In this document: piece by piece, positions 50,921 to 60,344 of the stretch
Position numbering within the stretch: the first letter of the stretch is position 1
Layout of the letters: each line of letters opens with the position of its first letter
Assembly (NCBI GenBank): GCA_963743275.1
Contig: CAVUPB010000011.1
Location: forward strand, 110,745-174,744
DNA from: JALYLC01 sp963743275
GTDB lineage: Bacteria > Actinomycetota > Thermoleophilia > Gaiellales > JALYLC01
Direction of reading: 5' to 3'
Length of the DNA: 64,000 nt
Position numbers and translations under genes: made by a program
The notes under the pieces: generated by a model
Databases searched by the model: none
Seen by the model: only the letters and a program-made list of their open reading frames with translations
Told to the model about the DNA's origin: nothing

Positions 50921-51727
50921 ATGGCGGTCGAGCCGGCACGCCGCGAGCCCGTGACGCGCGCGTGGGCCGTCGTGCTGGAACAGGAGCTCCGCGACCTCTG
51001 GACGGGCGGGCGCGCGCTCGTCATGTGCTTCGCGTTCAGCTTCCTGCTGAGCGTGATCGCCTACCTCGTCGCGACCAACACCGATCTCAACTTCCTCGAG
51101 CAACGCGAGTCGGTCAGCCTCGTCCTCCAGGTCGCGACCGCCGTCGGGGCGCTGCTCGCCCTGCTCGTCGCGGGCGACGCGATCAGCGGGGAGCGCGAGC
51201 GCGGCACGCTCGAGACGATGCTCCTCACACCTGCCTCGCGGCGCCAGATCGCGACCGGCAAGCTGCTGGCGGCGCTCTCGCTCTGGGTCGCGGCGTTCGT
51301 CGTCACGGTGCCGTACGTCTGGCGGCTCGGCAGCGGCGCCGGGGTCGTCGCGGATGCCATCGCGGCAGGTCTCGTCGTCGGCACGCTGCTCGCGGTCTTC
51401 CTCGCGTCGCTCGGCATCGTGATCAGCCTCTTCAGCGGCTCCAACCGCTTCAGCCTCTCGCTCAGCCTGTTCCTGCTGCTGGCGCTCTTCGCCCCCTCGC
51501 AGCTCCCGTCGAGCGCCGAGAAGGGCTGGGCCGGCAATCTCCTCATGCGCTTCAACCCGGTCACGGCCGGCGAGCACTTCATCGGCAGGATCGTCGTCAA
51601 CGGGCACTCCTGGAGCGAGGACGCGACGTGGCTCGTCTCGCCGGTCGCTGCGGCGGTGGTGTTCGCCGTCCTCGCCCCGCTGGCGGCCGGGCGCTGCATG
51701 GCACTCCGGGGCGGCATCTCCGAATGA
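50921..51727 (+). CDS. ABC-2 type exporter permease
   Basis: A 268-residue membrane protein with six predicted helices: VMCFAFSFLLSVIAYLVATN, then VLQVATAVGALLALLVAGDA, and four more to the C-terminus. ISGERERGTLETMLLTPASR is the NatB/ABC-2 family signature after helix 2. It pairs with the ATPase at 49963. Substrate unknown. It overlaps the next gene (ATGA). Confidence 0.92.
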   Translation: MAVEPARREPVTRAWAVVLEQELRDLWTGGRALVMCFAFSFLLSVIAYLVATNTDLNFLEQRESVSLVLQVATAVGALLALLVAGDAISGERERGTLETMLLTPASRRQIATGKLLAALSLWVAAFVVTVPYVWRLGSGAGVVADAIAAGLVVGTLLAVFLASLGIVISLFSGSNRFSLSLSLFLLLALFAPSQLPSSAEKGWAGNLLMRFNPVTAGEHFIGRIVVNGHSWSEDATWLVSPVAAAVVFAVLAPLAAGRCMALRGGISE

Positions 51728-52269
51728 GTCGTCGCCTCGCCGCGCGCGCCGCGCTCGCCGCCACCGTCGCGGTGCTCGCGCTCGCCGCCGCCGCGCCGGC
51801 CGCGCCGGAAGCGAGCGGGCTGTCCGCGAGCGTCGATCGCACCCGGATCGCGACCGAGCTCGGCCGCACGTTCGTCTTCCGCTCCACGATCGCGAACGAC
51901 GGCTCGGCGCAGGCCGGCGGTCTCATCGCGCATCTCAACATCGTCAGCCTCAGCGACGACGTCTACGTCGACCCCGAGGATTGGTCGACCCATCGCACCC
52001 GCTACCTCGCTCCCCTCCGCGCGGGCGGCTCGCAGACGATCACATGGCGGGTGAAGGCCGTCAATTCCGGCAACTTCGGGGTCTACGTCGCGGTGCTGCA
52101 CCGCGCCGGCGACGCGCATCCGCCGACCACGGCACCGCTGATCGCCGTGGCGGTCGCGGGCAGGACGACGATCAACGCCGGCGGGATCCTGTCGGTCGCG
52201 CTCGGCGTGCCGGCGCTCCTCGGCGCCGTCACGATCGCACTCGGCCTGCGTCGCCGGCGCTCGGCATGA
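51724..52269 (+). CDS. Membrane-anchored Ig-like (CARDB/NEW3-type) protein
   Basis: A 181-residue protein with signal peptide (LAATVAVLALAAAAPAAPEA), an external beta-sandwich domain (about 32-145) and a C-terminal helix (ILSVALGVPALLGAVTIALG) ending RRRRSA. The domain pattern TFVFRSTIANDGSAQAGGLI through LRAGGSQTITWRVKAVNSGN is that of CARDB/NEW3-type folds. Overlaps both neighbours (ATGA), so it belongs to the ABC-2 operon. Possibly an external accessory subunit. Confidence 0.75.
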   Translation: MSRRLAARAALAATVAVLALAAAAPAAPEASGLSASVDRTRIATELGRTFVFRSTIANDGSAQAGGLIAHLNIVSLSDDVYVDPEDWSTHRTRYLAPLRAGGSQTITWRVKAVNSGNFGVYVAVLHRAGDAHPPTTAPLIAVAVAGRTTINAGGILSVALGVPALLGAVTIALGLRRRRSA

Positions 52270-53120
52270 TCGGCGGTCGTCGCCGCATGCGAGGCGCGCG
52301 CAGGCTGCGCCCGACCGGAATCGGCGCCGTCTGCTCCGTGGTCGCCGCGCTGGGCGCTGTTGCGCTCGCGCCGGCGACGGAAGGCGCTGCGCCTTCCGCG
52401 GGCAGCGCGCACGCGGCCTCGACGAACCCGTGGCAGCCGCTCACGCCCGGGCTGCAGTCGGTCGCGCGCGGGTACGTCAACGTCGGCAGCAGGCGCCTTC
52501 CGCACCTCAGGGTGTACACCGTCACCGACGTCGTCAAGGTCATCGGCGGCGTCCGCTCGGTCGCGGTCCTGGACCAGGACATCGACGGCGGTCAGATCGC
52601 CGAGCAGGCGATCGACTATCTCTCCATCGACGCCCGGGGGACGGTCTGGTACCGCGGCTCCTACACCGAGAGCTACGAGGGCGGCCGCTTCCTCAACGCG
52701 CTCGACGGCTGGCTGGACGGTCGCCAGGGCGCGAAGGCCGGGATATTCATGCCGGCGCGCCCGCGGGTGGGAACGCCGGCCTACTACCAGCAGCAGGTCC
52801 CGGGGCAGGAGGCGACGACCGCGCAGGTCGTCAAGACCCGGCAGTCGAAGTGCGTTCCCTTCCGCTGCTTCAAGAACGTCGTGGTGATCCTCGAGGGCGG
52901 CGACGAGTACAAGTACTACGCGCCCGGCGCCGGCGGCATCCGGACGGAGCCGCGCTCCTCGGGCGGGCCGCAGGAGACCGAGGACCTGATCAACCTGCGG
53001 CAGCTCGGTGCGCGTGGGCTGGCCGAGATCAGCGCCGAGGTCATCAAGCTCGACAAGCGCGCTCGCACGACGATGCCGGATGCATTCGGCGGCGCGCCGG
53101 CTGCGATCCGGAAGCCCTGA
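52266..53120 (+). CDS. Secreted protein with CxPxxCF motif (paralogue of 32146-33342)
   Basis: A 284-residue protein with an N-terminal signal anchor (IGAVCSVVAALGAVALAPAT). The core NPWQPLTPGLQSVARGY, VTDVVKVIGGVRSVAVLDQD, DARGTVWYRGSYTESYEGG and CVPFRCF aligns with the secreted protein at 32146. The second protein lacks the Ig-like C-terminal part. Function unknown. Both copies sit in operons of exporters. Start ATG 52266 overlaps the upstream gene; an in-frame ATG at 52287 is possible. Confidence 0.72.
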   Translation: MIGGRRRMRGARRLRPTGIGAVCSVVAALGAVALAPATEGAAPSAGSAHAASTNPWQPLTPGLQSVARGYVNVGSRRLPHLRVYTVTDVVKVIGGVRSVAVLDQDIDGGQIAEQAIDYLSIDARGTVWYRGSYTESYEGGRFLNALDGWLDGRQGAKAGIFMPARPRVGTPAYYQQQVPGQEATTAQVVKTRQSKCVPFRCFKNVVVILEGGDEYKYYAPGAGGIRTEPRSSGGPQETEDLINLRQLGARGLAEISAEVIKLDKRARTTMPDAFGGAPAAIRKP

Positions 53121-53155
53121 CCGCGCAGCTCCAACCCGGGCGCCCGGCGGCCATC

Positions 53156-53815
53156 GTGCGGGTCGACGGCGTCTCCAAGACCTTCGGCGAGGGCGAGACC
53201 GAGAGGAGGGTCCTCGACGACGTGCGCTTCGAGCTCGCGCCTCGCGAGACGACCAGCCTCGTCGGACGCTCGGGGAGCGGCAAGTCGACGCTGATCTCGG
53301 TGCTCGCAGGTCTGATCTCGCCCGACGCCGGCGCGGTCGAATTCGACGGGTGCGCGATGGCCGGGCTCGGCGACAGCGCCCGCGCGCGCCTGCGCGCGCG
53401 CCGCATCGGCGTCGTGTTGCAGCGCGACAACCTCATCCCCTTTCTCACGGCAGCCGAGAACGTCGAGCTGGCGACCGCCATCGCAGGCAGGGGCCGGCGG
53501 CGCGCACATGCCCGCGAGCTGCTCTCCGAGCTCGGCCTCGGCGGGCGCCTCCACCATCGCCCGCACGCGCTCTCCGGAGGCGAGGCGCAACGCGTGGCGG
53601 TCGCAGTCGCGCTGGCGAACGATCCCGACCTCCTGCTCGCCGACGAGGTCACCGGCGAGCTCGACAGCACCACCGCGGAGCGGGTCATGGGAGTGATCTT
53701 CGAGGCCTGGCGCGAGCGCGAGCTGAGCGTGCTGTACGTCACCCACAGCGACGAGCTCGCCGTACGCGCCCAGCACAGGCTCGGCCTCTCGGATGGTGCC
53801 GTTCACCGCCTGTGA
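53156..53815 (+). CDS. MacB/LolD-type ABC ATPase (first of pair)
   Basis: A 219-residue ATPase. Walker A GRSGSGKST, Q-loop VVLQRDNLIPFLTAAENVEL, signature LSGGEAQRVAVAVAL, Walker B LLLADEVTGELDS and switch His YVTHSDE. The Walker B neighbour is Val instead of the usual Pro (ADEPTG). GTG 53156 is the first standard start; a CTG at 53117 overlapping the upstream stop would add 13 residues. Likely forms a heterodimer with the next ATPase. Confidence 0.85.
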   Translation: MRVDGVSKTFGEGETERRVLDDVRFELAPRETTSLVGRSGSGKSTLISVLAGLISPDAGAVEFDGCAMAGLGDSARARLRARRIGVVLQRDNLIPFLTAAENVELATAIAGRGRRRAHARELLSELGLGGRLHHRPHALSGGEAQRVAVAVALANDPDLLLADEVTGELDSTTAERVMGVIFEAWRERELSVLYVTHSDELAVRAQHRLGLSDGAVHRL

Positions 53816-54522
53816 CCGCACGCGCCGGCTTGAGGATCGAGGAGCTCGCGAAGCACTACGCGACGAGCGCCGGCGTCGTGCGGGCGCTCGACGGCGTGAC
53901 GATCGCGGTCGAGCCGGGGTGCAGCCTCGCGGTGACCGGGCCGAGCGGGTGCGGGAAGTCGACGCTGCTCGGGCTCGTCGCGGCTCTCGACAGCCCGTCC
54001 GCCGGAAGCGTCTCGCTCGACGGCCGTCGCATCTCGGAGCTGCCCGAGCGGGAGCGCGAACGCATCCGCCGCGAGGAGATCGGGCTGGTCTTCCAGGCGG
54101 ACAACCTCCTGCCCTTCCTCACCGCCGCCGAGAACGTCGCTCAGCAGCTCGCACTGGGCGGGGCCGGCGGGGCGTACGAGCGCTGCGGCGAGCTCCTGAC
54201 CCGGCTGGGACTCGCGGATCACGCCGGCAAGCTGCCCGACGAGCTCTCCGGCGGGCAGCGGCAACGCGTCGCGGTTGCACGCGCCCTGATCCACCGGCCG
54301 CGCCTGATCCTCGCCGACGAGCCGACGGGCGCGCTCGATACGGCGAGCGCCGCGGCCGTCATCGACGTGTTGCAGGAGGCGCAGCGGGAGCTGGGGGCGA
54401 TCCTGGTCGTGGTCACCCATGACCGCGCGCTGGCCGGGCGGCTCGATGGGCGGCTCCGCTTGCGTGACGGGCGCTCCGTGGACGACGCCGCTGCCGAAGA
54501 CGGGCGCGACGCCCATGCGTAG
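53812..54522 (+). CDS. MacB/LolD-type ABC ATPase (second of pair)
   Basis: A 236-residue ATPase with Walker A GPSGCGKST, Q-loop LVFQADNLLPFLTAAENVAQ, signature LSGGQRQRVAVARAL, Walker B LILADEPTGALDT, switch His VVTHDRA. GTG 53812 overlaps the stop of the first ATPase. It shares the LLPFLTAAENV segment with it, so they are recent duplicates. The next gene, the permease, starts 8 bp before its end. Confidence 0.92.
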   Translation: MTARAGLRIEELAKHYATSAGVVRALDGVTIAVEPGCSLAVTGPSGCGKSTLLGLVAALDSPSAGSVSLDGRRISELPERERERIRREEIGLVFQADNLLPFLTAAENVAQQLALGGAGGAYERCGELLTRLGLADHAGKLPDELSGGQRQRVAVARALIHRPRLILADEPTGALDTASAAAVIDVLQEAQRELGAILVVVTHDRALAGRLDGRLRLRDGRSVDDAAAEDGRDAHA

Positions 54523-56412
54523 CTACGTCTGGCGCGAGCTCGTGCGCAACCCGCGCCGTACGCTCGCTGCGACGGCGGGCGTGGCGCTCGGAGTCGGCCT
54601 GTTCTCCGCGGTGCTCTTCTTCGTCGACGGTTCGGGGGCGACCCTGACGGCACGGGCGGTCGCTCCGCTCGCTCTCGACATGCAGCGCGTGCTCACCGCG
54701 CCCATGGGCGGCGATCTGCGGCTGGAGGAACGGCTCGGCGCGACCGGCTCGATCGCGGCCGGAGAGCCCGTGACCGTCACGCTCAGGGTGATCAACGGCG
54801 GAGCCGAGCCCGCGCACGACGTCGTCGTCGTGGAAGAGCCGCCTGCGCCACTTCGCTACGTCGCGGGATCGGCGCGGCTGAACGGGGCGCGGCTTCCGGA
54901 CGAGGCCGGCGGGAGCCCGCTCTCGGCGGGTCTCGCCGGGCTGGGCCGCAACATCGGGACGGTCGCTGCGGCGTCGACCGCGACGATCACCTACACGGCG
55001 CGCGCCCGGCGAGCCGTGCCCGCGCGGGCGCTGCGGCTGCGGGCGCGCGTCTCGAGCCGGGAGAGCCTCGTGCCGATTCCCGCCAACGGCCCGCGGCAGT
55101 GGACGCTCGAGCAGGTGCGCGCGCGGATCGCCTCGATCCCGGCCGTGGCCGCGGCCGACGCTCTCGCGTTCGTCGATCTTCCCGCCGGATCGCTGCGCGC
55201 CCGAGGCGCCGTCGTGCGCGACCCGATACGGGTCTTCGCCTTCGATCGCCGCTACCGCGACCACTACCCGTCGATCCGGATCACGGCCGGCGGGTTCGGC
55301 TCGCGCGCCGCGCTGGTCAGCGCCGAGGCGTCGCGGTCGCTCGGGGTGCGGCCGGGAGCGTCGATCGAGCTGAGGCTCCCGGCCGGCCGCACGCTCACGC
55401 TGCCGGTCAGCGGCGTCGCCGACCTCGCTCGCGCCCACCCGCTGTTCTCGAGCCGGCGGTCGCGCAACCTCGAGGACTTCCTCTACGTGCGCGACTCCGT
55501 CGTCGTCAGCCCGGCGGTCTTCGCGCGCTCGATCGTCCCCGCGCTCCGGGCCGGCAGTGCAGAGCTCGGAGGCGTGGTCAAGACGCTTCCGGTCGAGGAG
55601 GTCGACGTGCTCGTCGCGCGCGAGCGCCTGCACGCGAGCCCTGCCGCGGCGCTCGCGCAGACACGGGCGGTCGCCCGCTCGATCGCGCGGATCGCGCCCG
55701 GTCAGGACTACCTCATCGACAACATCTCGAACACGCTCGTCGTCGCGAAGGCCGACGCCGCGGTCGGCAAGCGGATGTTCGTCTTCCTCGGCCTGCCCGC
55801 GATCCTGGTGGCGGCACTCCTCGCTGCCTATGCCGGGAGCGTGCTGGCCGGTGCCCAGCGCCGCGAGCAGGCCAACCTGCGCTTGCGCGGAGCGCATCGT
55901 GGTCACCTGCTGCGGATCCTCGCCTACCGGACGCTCGCCGTGGCGGGTGCCGGATCCGCCGCCGGGGGCGCGGCCGGATTCCTCGCCGCTCTCGCCATCC
56001 TCGGATCCGGCAACCTGCTGCAGGCGCCGCCCGGCGATCTCGCGCGCTCGGCGCTCGCGGGGGTCGGCGGAGGGATGCTGGTGACGGCGCTCGCCCTGTT
56101 CATCCCGGGGCGCCGTGCGCTTGCTCGCGAGATCGCCGAGGAGCGGCGCGAGCTGGCGCTCCCGGCGCCACCGGCGTGGTGGCGCCTGCGACTCGACGTC
56201 GCCCTGCTTGCCGCGGCCGCGCTCGCCGAGGCGATCGTCCTGCGAACGGGCGCCCTCGACGCGCCGGCCGGCTCCGCCTTCGAAGGCCGCTCGGTCTCGC
56301 TCCCTGCGTATCTCCTGCTCCTTCCGCTGCTGGCCTGGGTCGGCGGCGTGCTGCTCTCGACCCGCCTGGTCGTCGCGGCCGTCGTGCGCCTTCCCGGTGA
56401 CGGCTCCTCCCC
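54515..56412 (+). CDS. FtsX-type ABC permease, 5' part (frameshifted; contains DUF11-like domain)
   Basis: This frame encodes residues 1 to about 633 of a large permease. Helix 1 is LAATAGVALGVGLFSAVLFF. In the external loop, residues about 65-190 form a DUF11-like beta domain (EPVTVTLRVINGGAEPAHDV, VAAASTATITYTARARRAVP). A MacB-type external domain follows, then FtsX helices near residues 420-520 (GLPAILVAALLAAYAGSVLA) and two more helices. The frame has no stop after 56412 but its translation loses all family character. The other frame continues the protein, so a one-base shift in the CCCC run at 56409-56412 is inferred. Confidence 0.75.
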
Positions 56413-57614
56413 GTTTCGGCAAGCTCGTTCCCGCGACCCTCGCTCACAGCCTCAGGCGGCGTCCCTGGGAGATCGCAACGGGTGTCGCGACTCTCGGCCT
56501 CGTGATCGCGTTCGGGACGAGCCTGCGCACGTTCATCGCCACCTACGACGCGGCCAAGGCCGCGGACTCCCGCTTCGTCGTGGGATCCGATCTGCGCGTC
56601 ACGCCGGACGCGCGCACCCGCTCGGCCCGGTACGCGTCGCAGCTTCGGGTCGGCGGCGTGGCCGGCGTGAGCCCGGTCGCATTCGCGCTCGAGAACTCGC
56701 TCCTGCTCGGCGCCCACCAGCGGGCGAGAACCGACCTGGCGGCGATCGACCCCGTGACCTTCGGAGAGGTGACCCGGCCCACGGACTCCTCCTTCGCCGG
56801 CAGGTCCACGAGTGCCGCACTGGCGGCGCTGCGCGCCGATCCGCGTGGGCTGCTCGTCGCTGCCGGCACCGCAGACGAGCTCTCCATCGAGACCGGAGAT
56901 CGGGTGCGGGTGGTGGTGGCGCTGGGAACGCCGCGCGAGGCCACCGCGACCTTCCGCGTGGTCGGGCTGTTCACGCGCCTCGCCGGCTTCGCACGGCGTC
57001 CCGACCTCGTCGCCGGCCTGGACGCCTATGCCGCCGCGGCGACCGCAACGCGCGTCGACTTCTTCCTCGTGCGGACGAACGACCACGGCGGTGCCGGTCT
57101 CGCTCGAGTCGCCGCGGCGATCCGCTCCGGTCCGGGAGCCCGTGGCTCACTCGCGATCGAGACGACCGAGACGGCGCGCGATCGCGACCAGTCGAGTCTC
57201 ACCGCTCTCGACGTCCGCAGTCTCGCCGGCCTCGGTTCGCTCTCGACGCTGCTGATGAGCGCCGCCGTCATCGCGATCTTCGCGTTCGGGCTGATCCTGC
57301 AGCGACGGCGCGAATACGTGAGCCTGCGCGCGCAAGGGATGCATGCGGGCGAACTCCGGGCGCTCGTCCTCGGCGAGGTCGCGCTCGTGGCCGCAGGCGG
57401 CCTGGTGTCGGGCCTGCTCGTCGGTACGGGCACCGCCTTCCTGCTCGTCCAGGTCCTGCGCCCGCTCTTCGTCCTGCCTCCGGGCGTCGAACCGGCGCCG
57501 GGAGCGCTCGTGACGCCGGCACTTGCGACGGTGGCCGCTGCGCTCGTCTGCGCGTTCGCAGCGGCCGCTGCCCTGCGCCGCATCAGGCCCACGGACGTCC
57601 TCCGGGAACCGTAG
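56397..57614 (+). CDS. FtsX-type ABC permease, 3' part
   Basis: This frame encodes the second half: SLRRRPWEIATGVATLGLVI (helix), then the external domain (SDLRVTPDARTRSARY onward). The last FtsX domain follows: LLMSAAVIAIFAFGLILQRR, EYVSLRAQGMHAGELRALVL and the end RRIRPTDVLREP. A GTG at 56397 could start it as a separate 405-residue protein. The usual architecture is one polypeptide of about 1030 residues, so I regard the break as a frameshift or sequence error rather than two genes. It is convergent with the gene at 57623. Confidence 0.75.
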   Translation: MTAPPRFGKLVPATLAHSLRRRPWEIATGVATLGLVIAFGTSLRTFIATYDAAKAADSRFVVGSDLRVTPDARTRSARYASQLRVGGVAGVSPVAFALENSLLLGAHQRARTDLAAIDPVTFGEVTRPTDSSFAGRSTSAALAALRADPRGLLVAAGTADELSIETGDRVRVVVALGTPREATATFRVVGLFTRLAGFARRPDLVAGLDAYAAAATATRVDFFLVRTNDHGGAGLARVAAAIRSGPGARGSLAIETTETARDRDQSSLTALDVRSLAGLGSLSTLLMSAAVIAIFAFGLILQRRREYVSLRAQGMHAGELRALVLGEVALVAAGGLVSGLLVGTGTAFLLVQVLRPLFVLPPGVEPAPGALVTPALATVAAALVCAFAAAAALRRIRPTDVLREP

Positions 57615-57622
57615 GGTGCGCC

Positions 57623-58339
57623 TCAGCGCAGGAACACGGCCTCGAGCTCGTCGACGAGGTTCAGGCCGTTGACCGCCTCGCTCCGGAACGCGGCGCCGGG
57701 CGCGTGCGCGCCGAGCCGCATGGCCGCGACGTGACGCGCGTACGCCGCGGCGACCGTCCCTCCCCGGTGGTCGACGACGGTCTGGCGCAGCGGCGCCCAG
57801 ACGGCGGCGAGGCGCGCGACGACCGGCGGGACGGCCGCCCCCTGGCCGGCGAGCGAGCGCAGCTGTGCCTCCCGGTCGAGGTAGTCGAGACGGCGCACGG
57901 CGACGGGCACGCGATCGGCGAAGTGCGCGTACAGCAGGGCCACGAGACCCGACACGTCGTTGGCCGCCAGTGCGATCGCGGTGAACGGCCCGGCGCGCGA
58001 GAGCCGCGCGACGAGCGCCGTGCGGGCTCGCAGCGCGGCGATGTCGGCGGGCGCCGTGCCGGCGGCCAGGAGCGTCCGGGCGGTTGCGCCCGCAGGGCGC
58101 GCGGCGAGCGTGCCCGCCATGGCGACGACCCGGGCGCGATCGTGCGCAAGCGCCGCGTCGACCAGGTCCTCGGCGTTCGACTCGAGCGCCGTGAGGCTCG
58201 CCGGCACCGGCGGCCGCGCGGGCGCTGCGCCGGTGCGCGCTGCGGCGATCATGCCCGCGGCCAGGACGCTCGCGACCAGCAGCGCTCCGGCGGCGAAGCG
58301 CCTCGACCACTCGAGCGATGCTGCCTGATCGCCGGCCAT
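57623..58339 (-). CDS. Hypothetical membrane-anchored protein
   Basis: A 238-residue protein with an N-terminal helix (FAAGALLVASVLAAGMIAAA) acting as anchor or signal, then an Ala-rich helical domain (SLTALESNAEDLVDAALAHD, MAGTLAARPAGATARTLLAA) with a final LVDELEAVFLR. Start ATG 58339 follows AGGGAGG. I do not recognise the family. It is convergent with the permease and divergent from the PEP-synthase-like operon, so neither neighbour suggests a role. The 180 bp between it and 58520 holds no gene that I can see. Confidence 0.6.
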   Translation of the reverse strand: MAGDQAASLEWSRRFAAGALLVASVLAAGMIAAARTGAAPARPPVPASLTALESNAEDLVDAALAHDRARVVAMAGTLAARPAGATARTLLAAGTAPADIAALRARTALVARLSRAGPFTAIALAANDVSGLVALLYAHFADRVPVAVRRLDYLDREAQLRSLAGQGAAVPPVVARLAAVWAPLRQTVVDHRGGTVAAAYARHVAAMRLGAHAPGAAFRSEAVNGLNLVDELEAVFLR

Positions 58340-58519
58340 GCGCCTCCCTCGCGCGCGCTGGTTGGCCTTCGGGGCCGCGAGTGTAGGCAATTCCGGCGCC
58401 GCGCGTGCGCCTGCGGTTGCCTCCCGGCGCGATCGCCGGCGTCTCGCCCGTGCAGACTCGCACGGGGACGCTCTATGGTTCCCGGCAGCCGCGCTCGTCC
58501 GCGCCGTCCAGGAGCCCCC

Positions 58520-60343
58520 ATGAGTGAGCCACGCGCCGCGACGAACTTCCTCAGTCCCTTCGACGTGCCGACGCCGGAGGGGGCCGAGGGCTGGGAGGAG
58601 ATGTATCCGTACTACCTCCTCTTCGATCCCGCGCGGCGCGAGGCCGAGGAGAAGCGCTTCTGGTTCTACAACGGGATGCACTTCCCGGAGCCGATGCCGC
58701 CGTTCGACATGATCACCGCCGAGTCGTGCTACCTCTCGATCGGCCTCTACCAGGGCCGCGTGTTCCAGATCCCGACGGTGCTCGGGATCGAGCACCGGGT
58801 GGTCAACGGGTACGTCTACATCACGGCCAACGAGGTCAGCGATCCGGCCGAGATCGAGAAGCGGCTCGAGGTCTTCCTGCCGCGGATCGGCTTCTACTAC
58901 CAGAACTGGGACATGCTCGTGGCCCGCTGGCAGGCCGCGGTCGACGCGGCGATCGAGCAGCTGACGGCGCTCGAGGTGCCGCGGCTCCCCGCGATCGAGG
59001 ACGAGCAGGAGCTGCTGCACGACCACAAGCTCGGCTCGAACTTCCGGCTGATGACCGCCTACGACCGCTGCATCGGCCTCTACAACGAGCTCAACCAGCT
59101 GCACTTCGAGCTCCTGCTGCTCGCCTACGGCGCGTACCTGACGTTCTTCCAGTTCTGCCAGGCGGCGTTCCCCGACATGGGCATGCAGGTCATGACGCAG
59201 ATGATCGCCGGCTACGACACGACGATGTTCCGACCGGACGACGAGCTCAAGGCGCTGGCGGCCTCGGCGCTCGAGCGCGGCGTCGCCGGCTCGTTCGCCG
59301 ACGGCCGCGCGCCCTCCGACGTGCTGGCCGAGCTCGCGACGAGCGAGGGCGGCCGGGCCTGGATCGCCGACCTCGAGTCGCGCAAGCACCCCTGGTTCTT
59401 CATGTCGACGGGCGACGGCTTCTACCACCACCACCGCGCCTGGGTCGACGACCTGCGGCTGCCGTTCACGGCGATCACGGGCTACATCGCGCAGATCGAG
59501 GCCGGCACCAGCCTCGACCGGCCGAAGGAGCGGCTGCTCGCCGAGCGCGACCGCATCGCCTCGGAGTACGCGCAGCTGCTCTCCACGCCCGAGGAGCGGG
59601 CGTCGTTCGACGAGATGCTCGGCCTCTGCCGCCACGTCTTCCCGCACGCCGAGGGCCACAAGTTCTTCATCGAGCACTGGGGCACCTCGCTGTTCTTCAA
59701 CAAGATGCGCGAGATCGGCGCCGTGATGTCCGAGCACGGCTTCTTCGAGAGCGCCGACGACGTCTTCTACCTCAACATCCACGAGGTGCACGAGGCGCTC
59801 TCCGACCTCGGCCTCGCGTGGTCCGGCGGCACGGCGGCGCGCGGGACGGTCTACTGGCCGCCGCGGATCGCGCGGCGCAAGGAGATCCTCGCGCGGCTCT
59901 CGGAGTGGACGCCGCCGCCGGCGCTCGGCTTCGTGCCCGAGGTGATCACCGACCCCACCGTGCAGCTGCTGTGGGGCGTCACGGCCGACCGGCTGCGCGC
60001 CTGGGCCAGTCAGAGCGAGGACGAGGGCATCACGGGCTACGCGGCGTCGCCGGGCGTGGCCGAGGGCCTCGCGCGCGTGGTCCGGGACGTCAACGACATC
60101 GGCAGCGTGCAGCAGGACGAGGTGCTCGTCTGCTCGGTGACGGCGCCGAGCTGGGGGCCGGTGTTCCCGAAGATCGCCGCCGCCGTCTCCGACATCGGCG
60201 GGATGATGTCGCACGCCGCGATCGTCGCCCGCGAGTACGGGCTGCCCGCGGTCGTCGGCACCGGGCATGCCACGAAGCTGATCAAGACGGGCGACCGCGT
60301 GCGCGTCGACGGCGACCACGGCACCGTCACTATCCTCCCCTGA
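58520..60343 (+). CDS. PEP-synthase-like subunit with phosphohistidine domain (phenylphosphate synthase alpha-like)
   Basis: A 607-residue protein. The N-terminal 500 residues (YYLLFDPARREAEEKRFWFY, MHFPEPMPPFDMITAES, VVNGYVYITANEVSDPAEIE) correspond to the large substrate-binding part of PpsA-type proteins. The last 100 residues are a phosphohistidine swivel domain: GYAASPGVAEGLARVVRDV, IGGMMSHAAIVAREYGLPAV with the phosphorylated His, and TGDRVRVDGDHGTVTIL. It lacks the ATP-grasp part, which is the next gene. This split, in this order, is known for phenylphosphate synthase, which uses ATP to phosphorylate phenol. Substrate here is unknown. ATG 58520 follows GGAG. Confidence 0.85.
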   Translation: MSEPRAATNFLSPFDVPTPEGAEGWEEMYPYYLLFDPARREAEEKRFWFYNGMHFPEPMPPFDMITAESCYLSIGLYQGRVFQIPTVLGIEHRVVNGYVYITANEVSDPAEIEKRLEVFLPRIGFYYQNWDMLVARWQAAVDAAIEQLTALEVPRLPAIEDEQELLHDHKLGSNFRLMTAYDRCIGLYNELNQLHFELLLLAYGAYLTFFQFCQAAFPDMGMQVMTQMIAGYDTTMFRPDDELKALAASALERGVAGSFADGRAPSDVLAELATSEGGRAWIADLESRKHPWFFMSTGDGFYHHHRAWVDDLRLPFTAITGYIAQIEAGTSLDRPKERLLAERDRIASEYAQLLSTPEERASFDEMLGLCRHVFPHAEGHKFFIEHWGTSLFFNKMREIGAVMSEHGFFESADDVFYLNIHEVHEALSDLGLAWSGGTAARGTVYWPPRIARRKEILARLSEWTPPPALGFVPEVITDPTVQLLWGVTADRLRAWASQSEDEGITGYAASPGVAEGLARVVRDVNDIGSVQQDEVLVCSVTAPSWGPVFPKIAAAVSDIGGMMSHAAIVAREYGLPAVVGTGHATKLIKTGDRVRVDGDHGTVTILP

Positions 60344-60344
60344 C

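Noticed and set aside
54515..60343. One continuous frame from the permease into the PEP-synthase-like gene as a giant fusion
   Set aside because: The frame stays open by chance through 56413-58519, where its translation is Arg-rich shadow; the real permease continues in another frame and the PEP-like gene has its own start and ribosome site.
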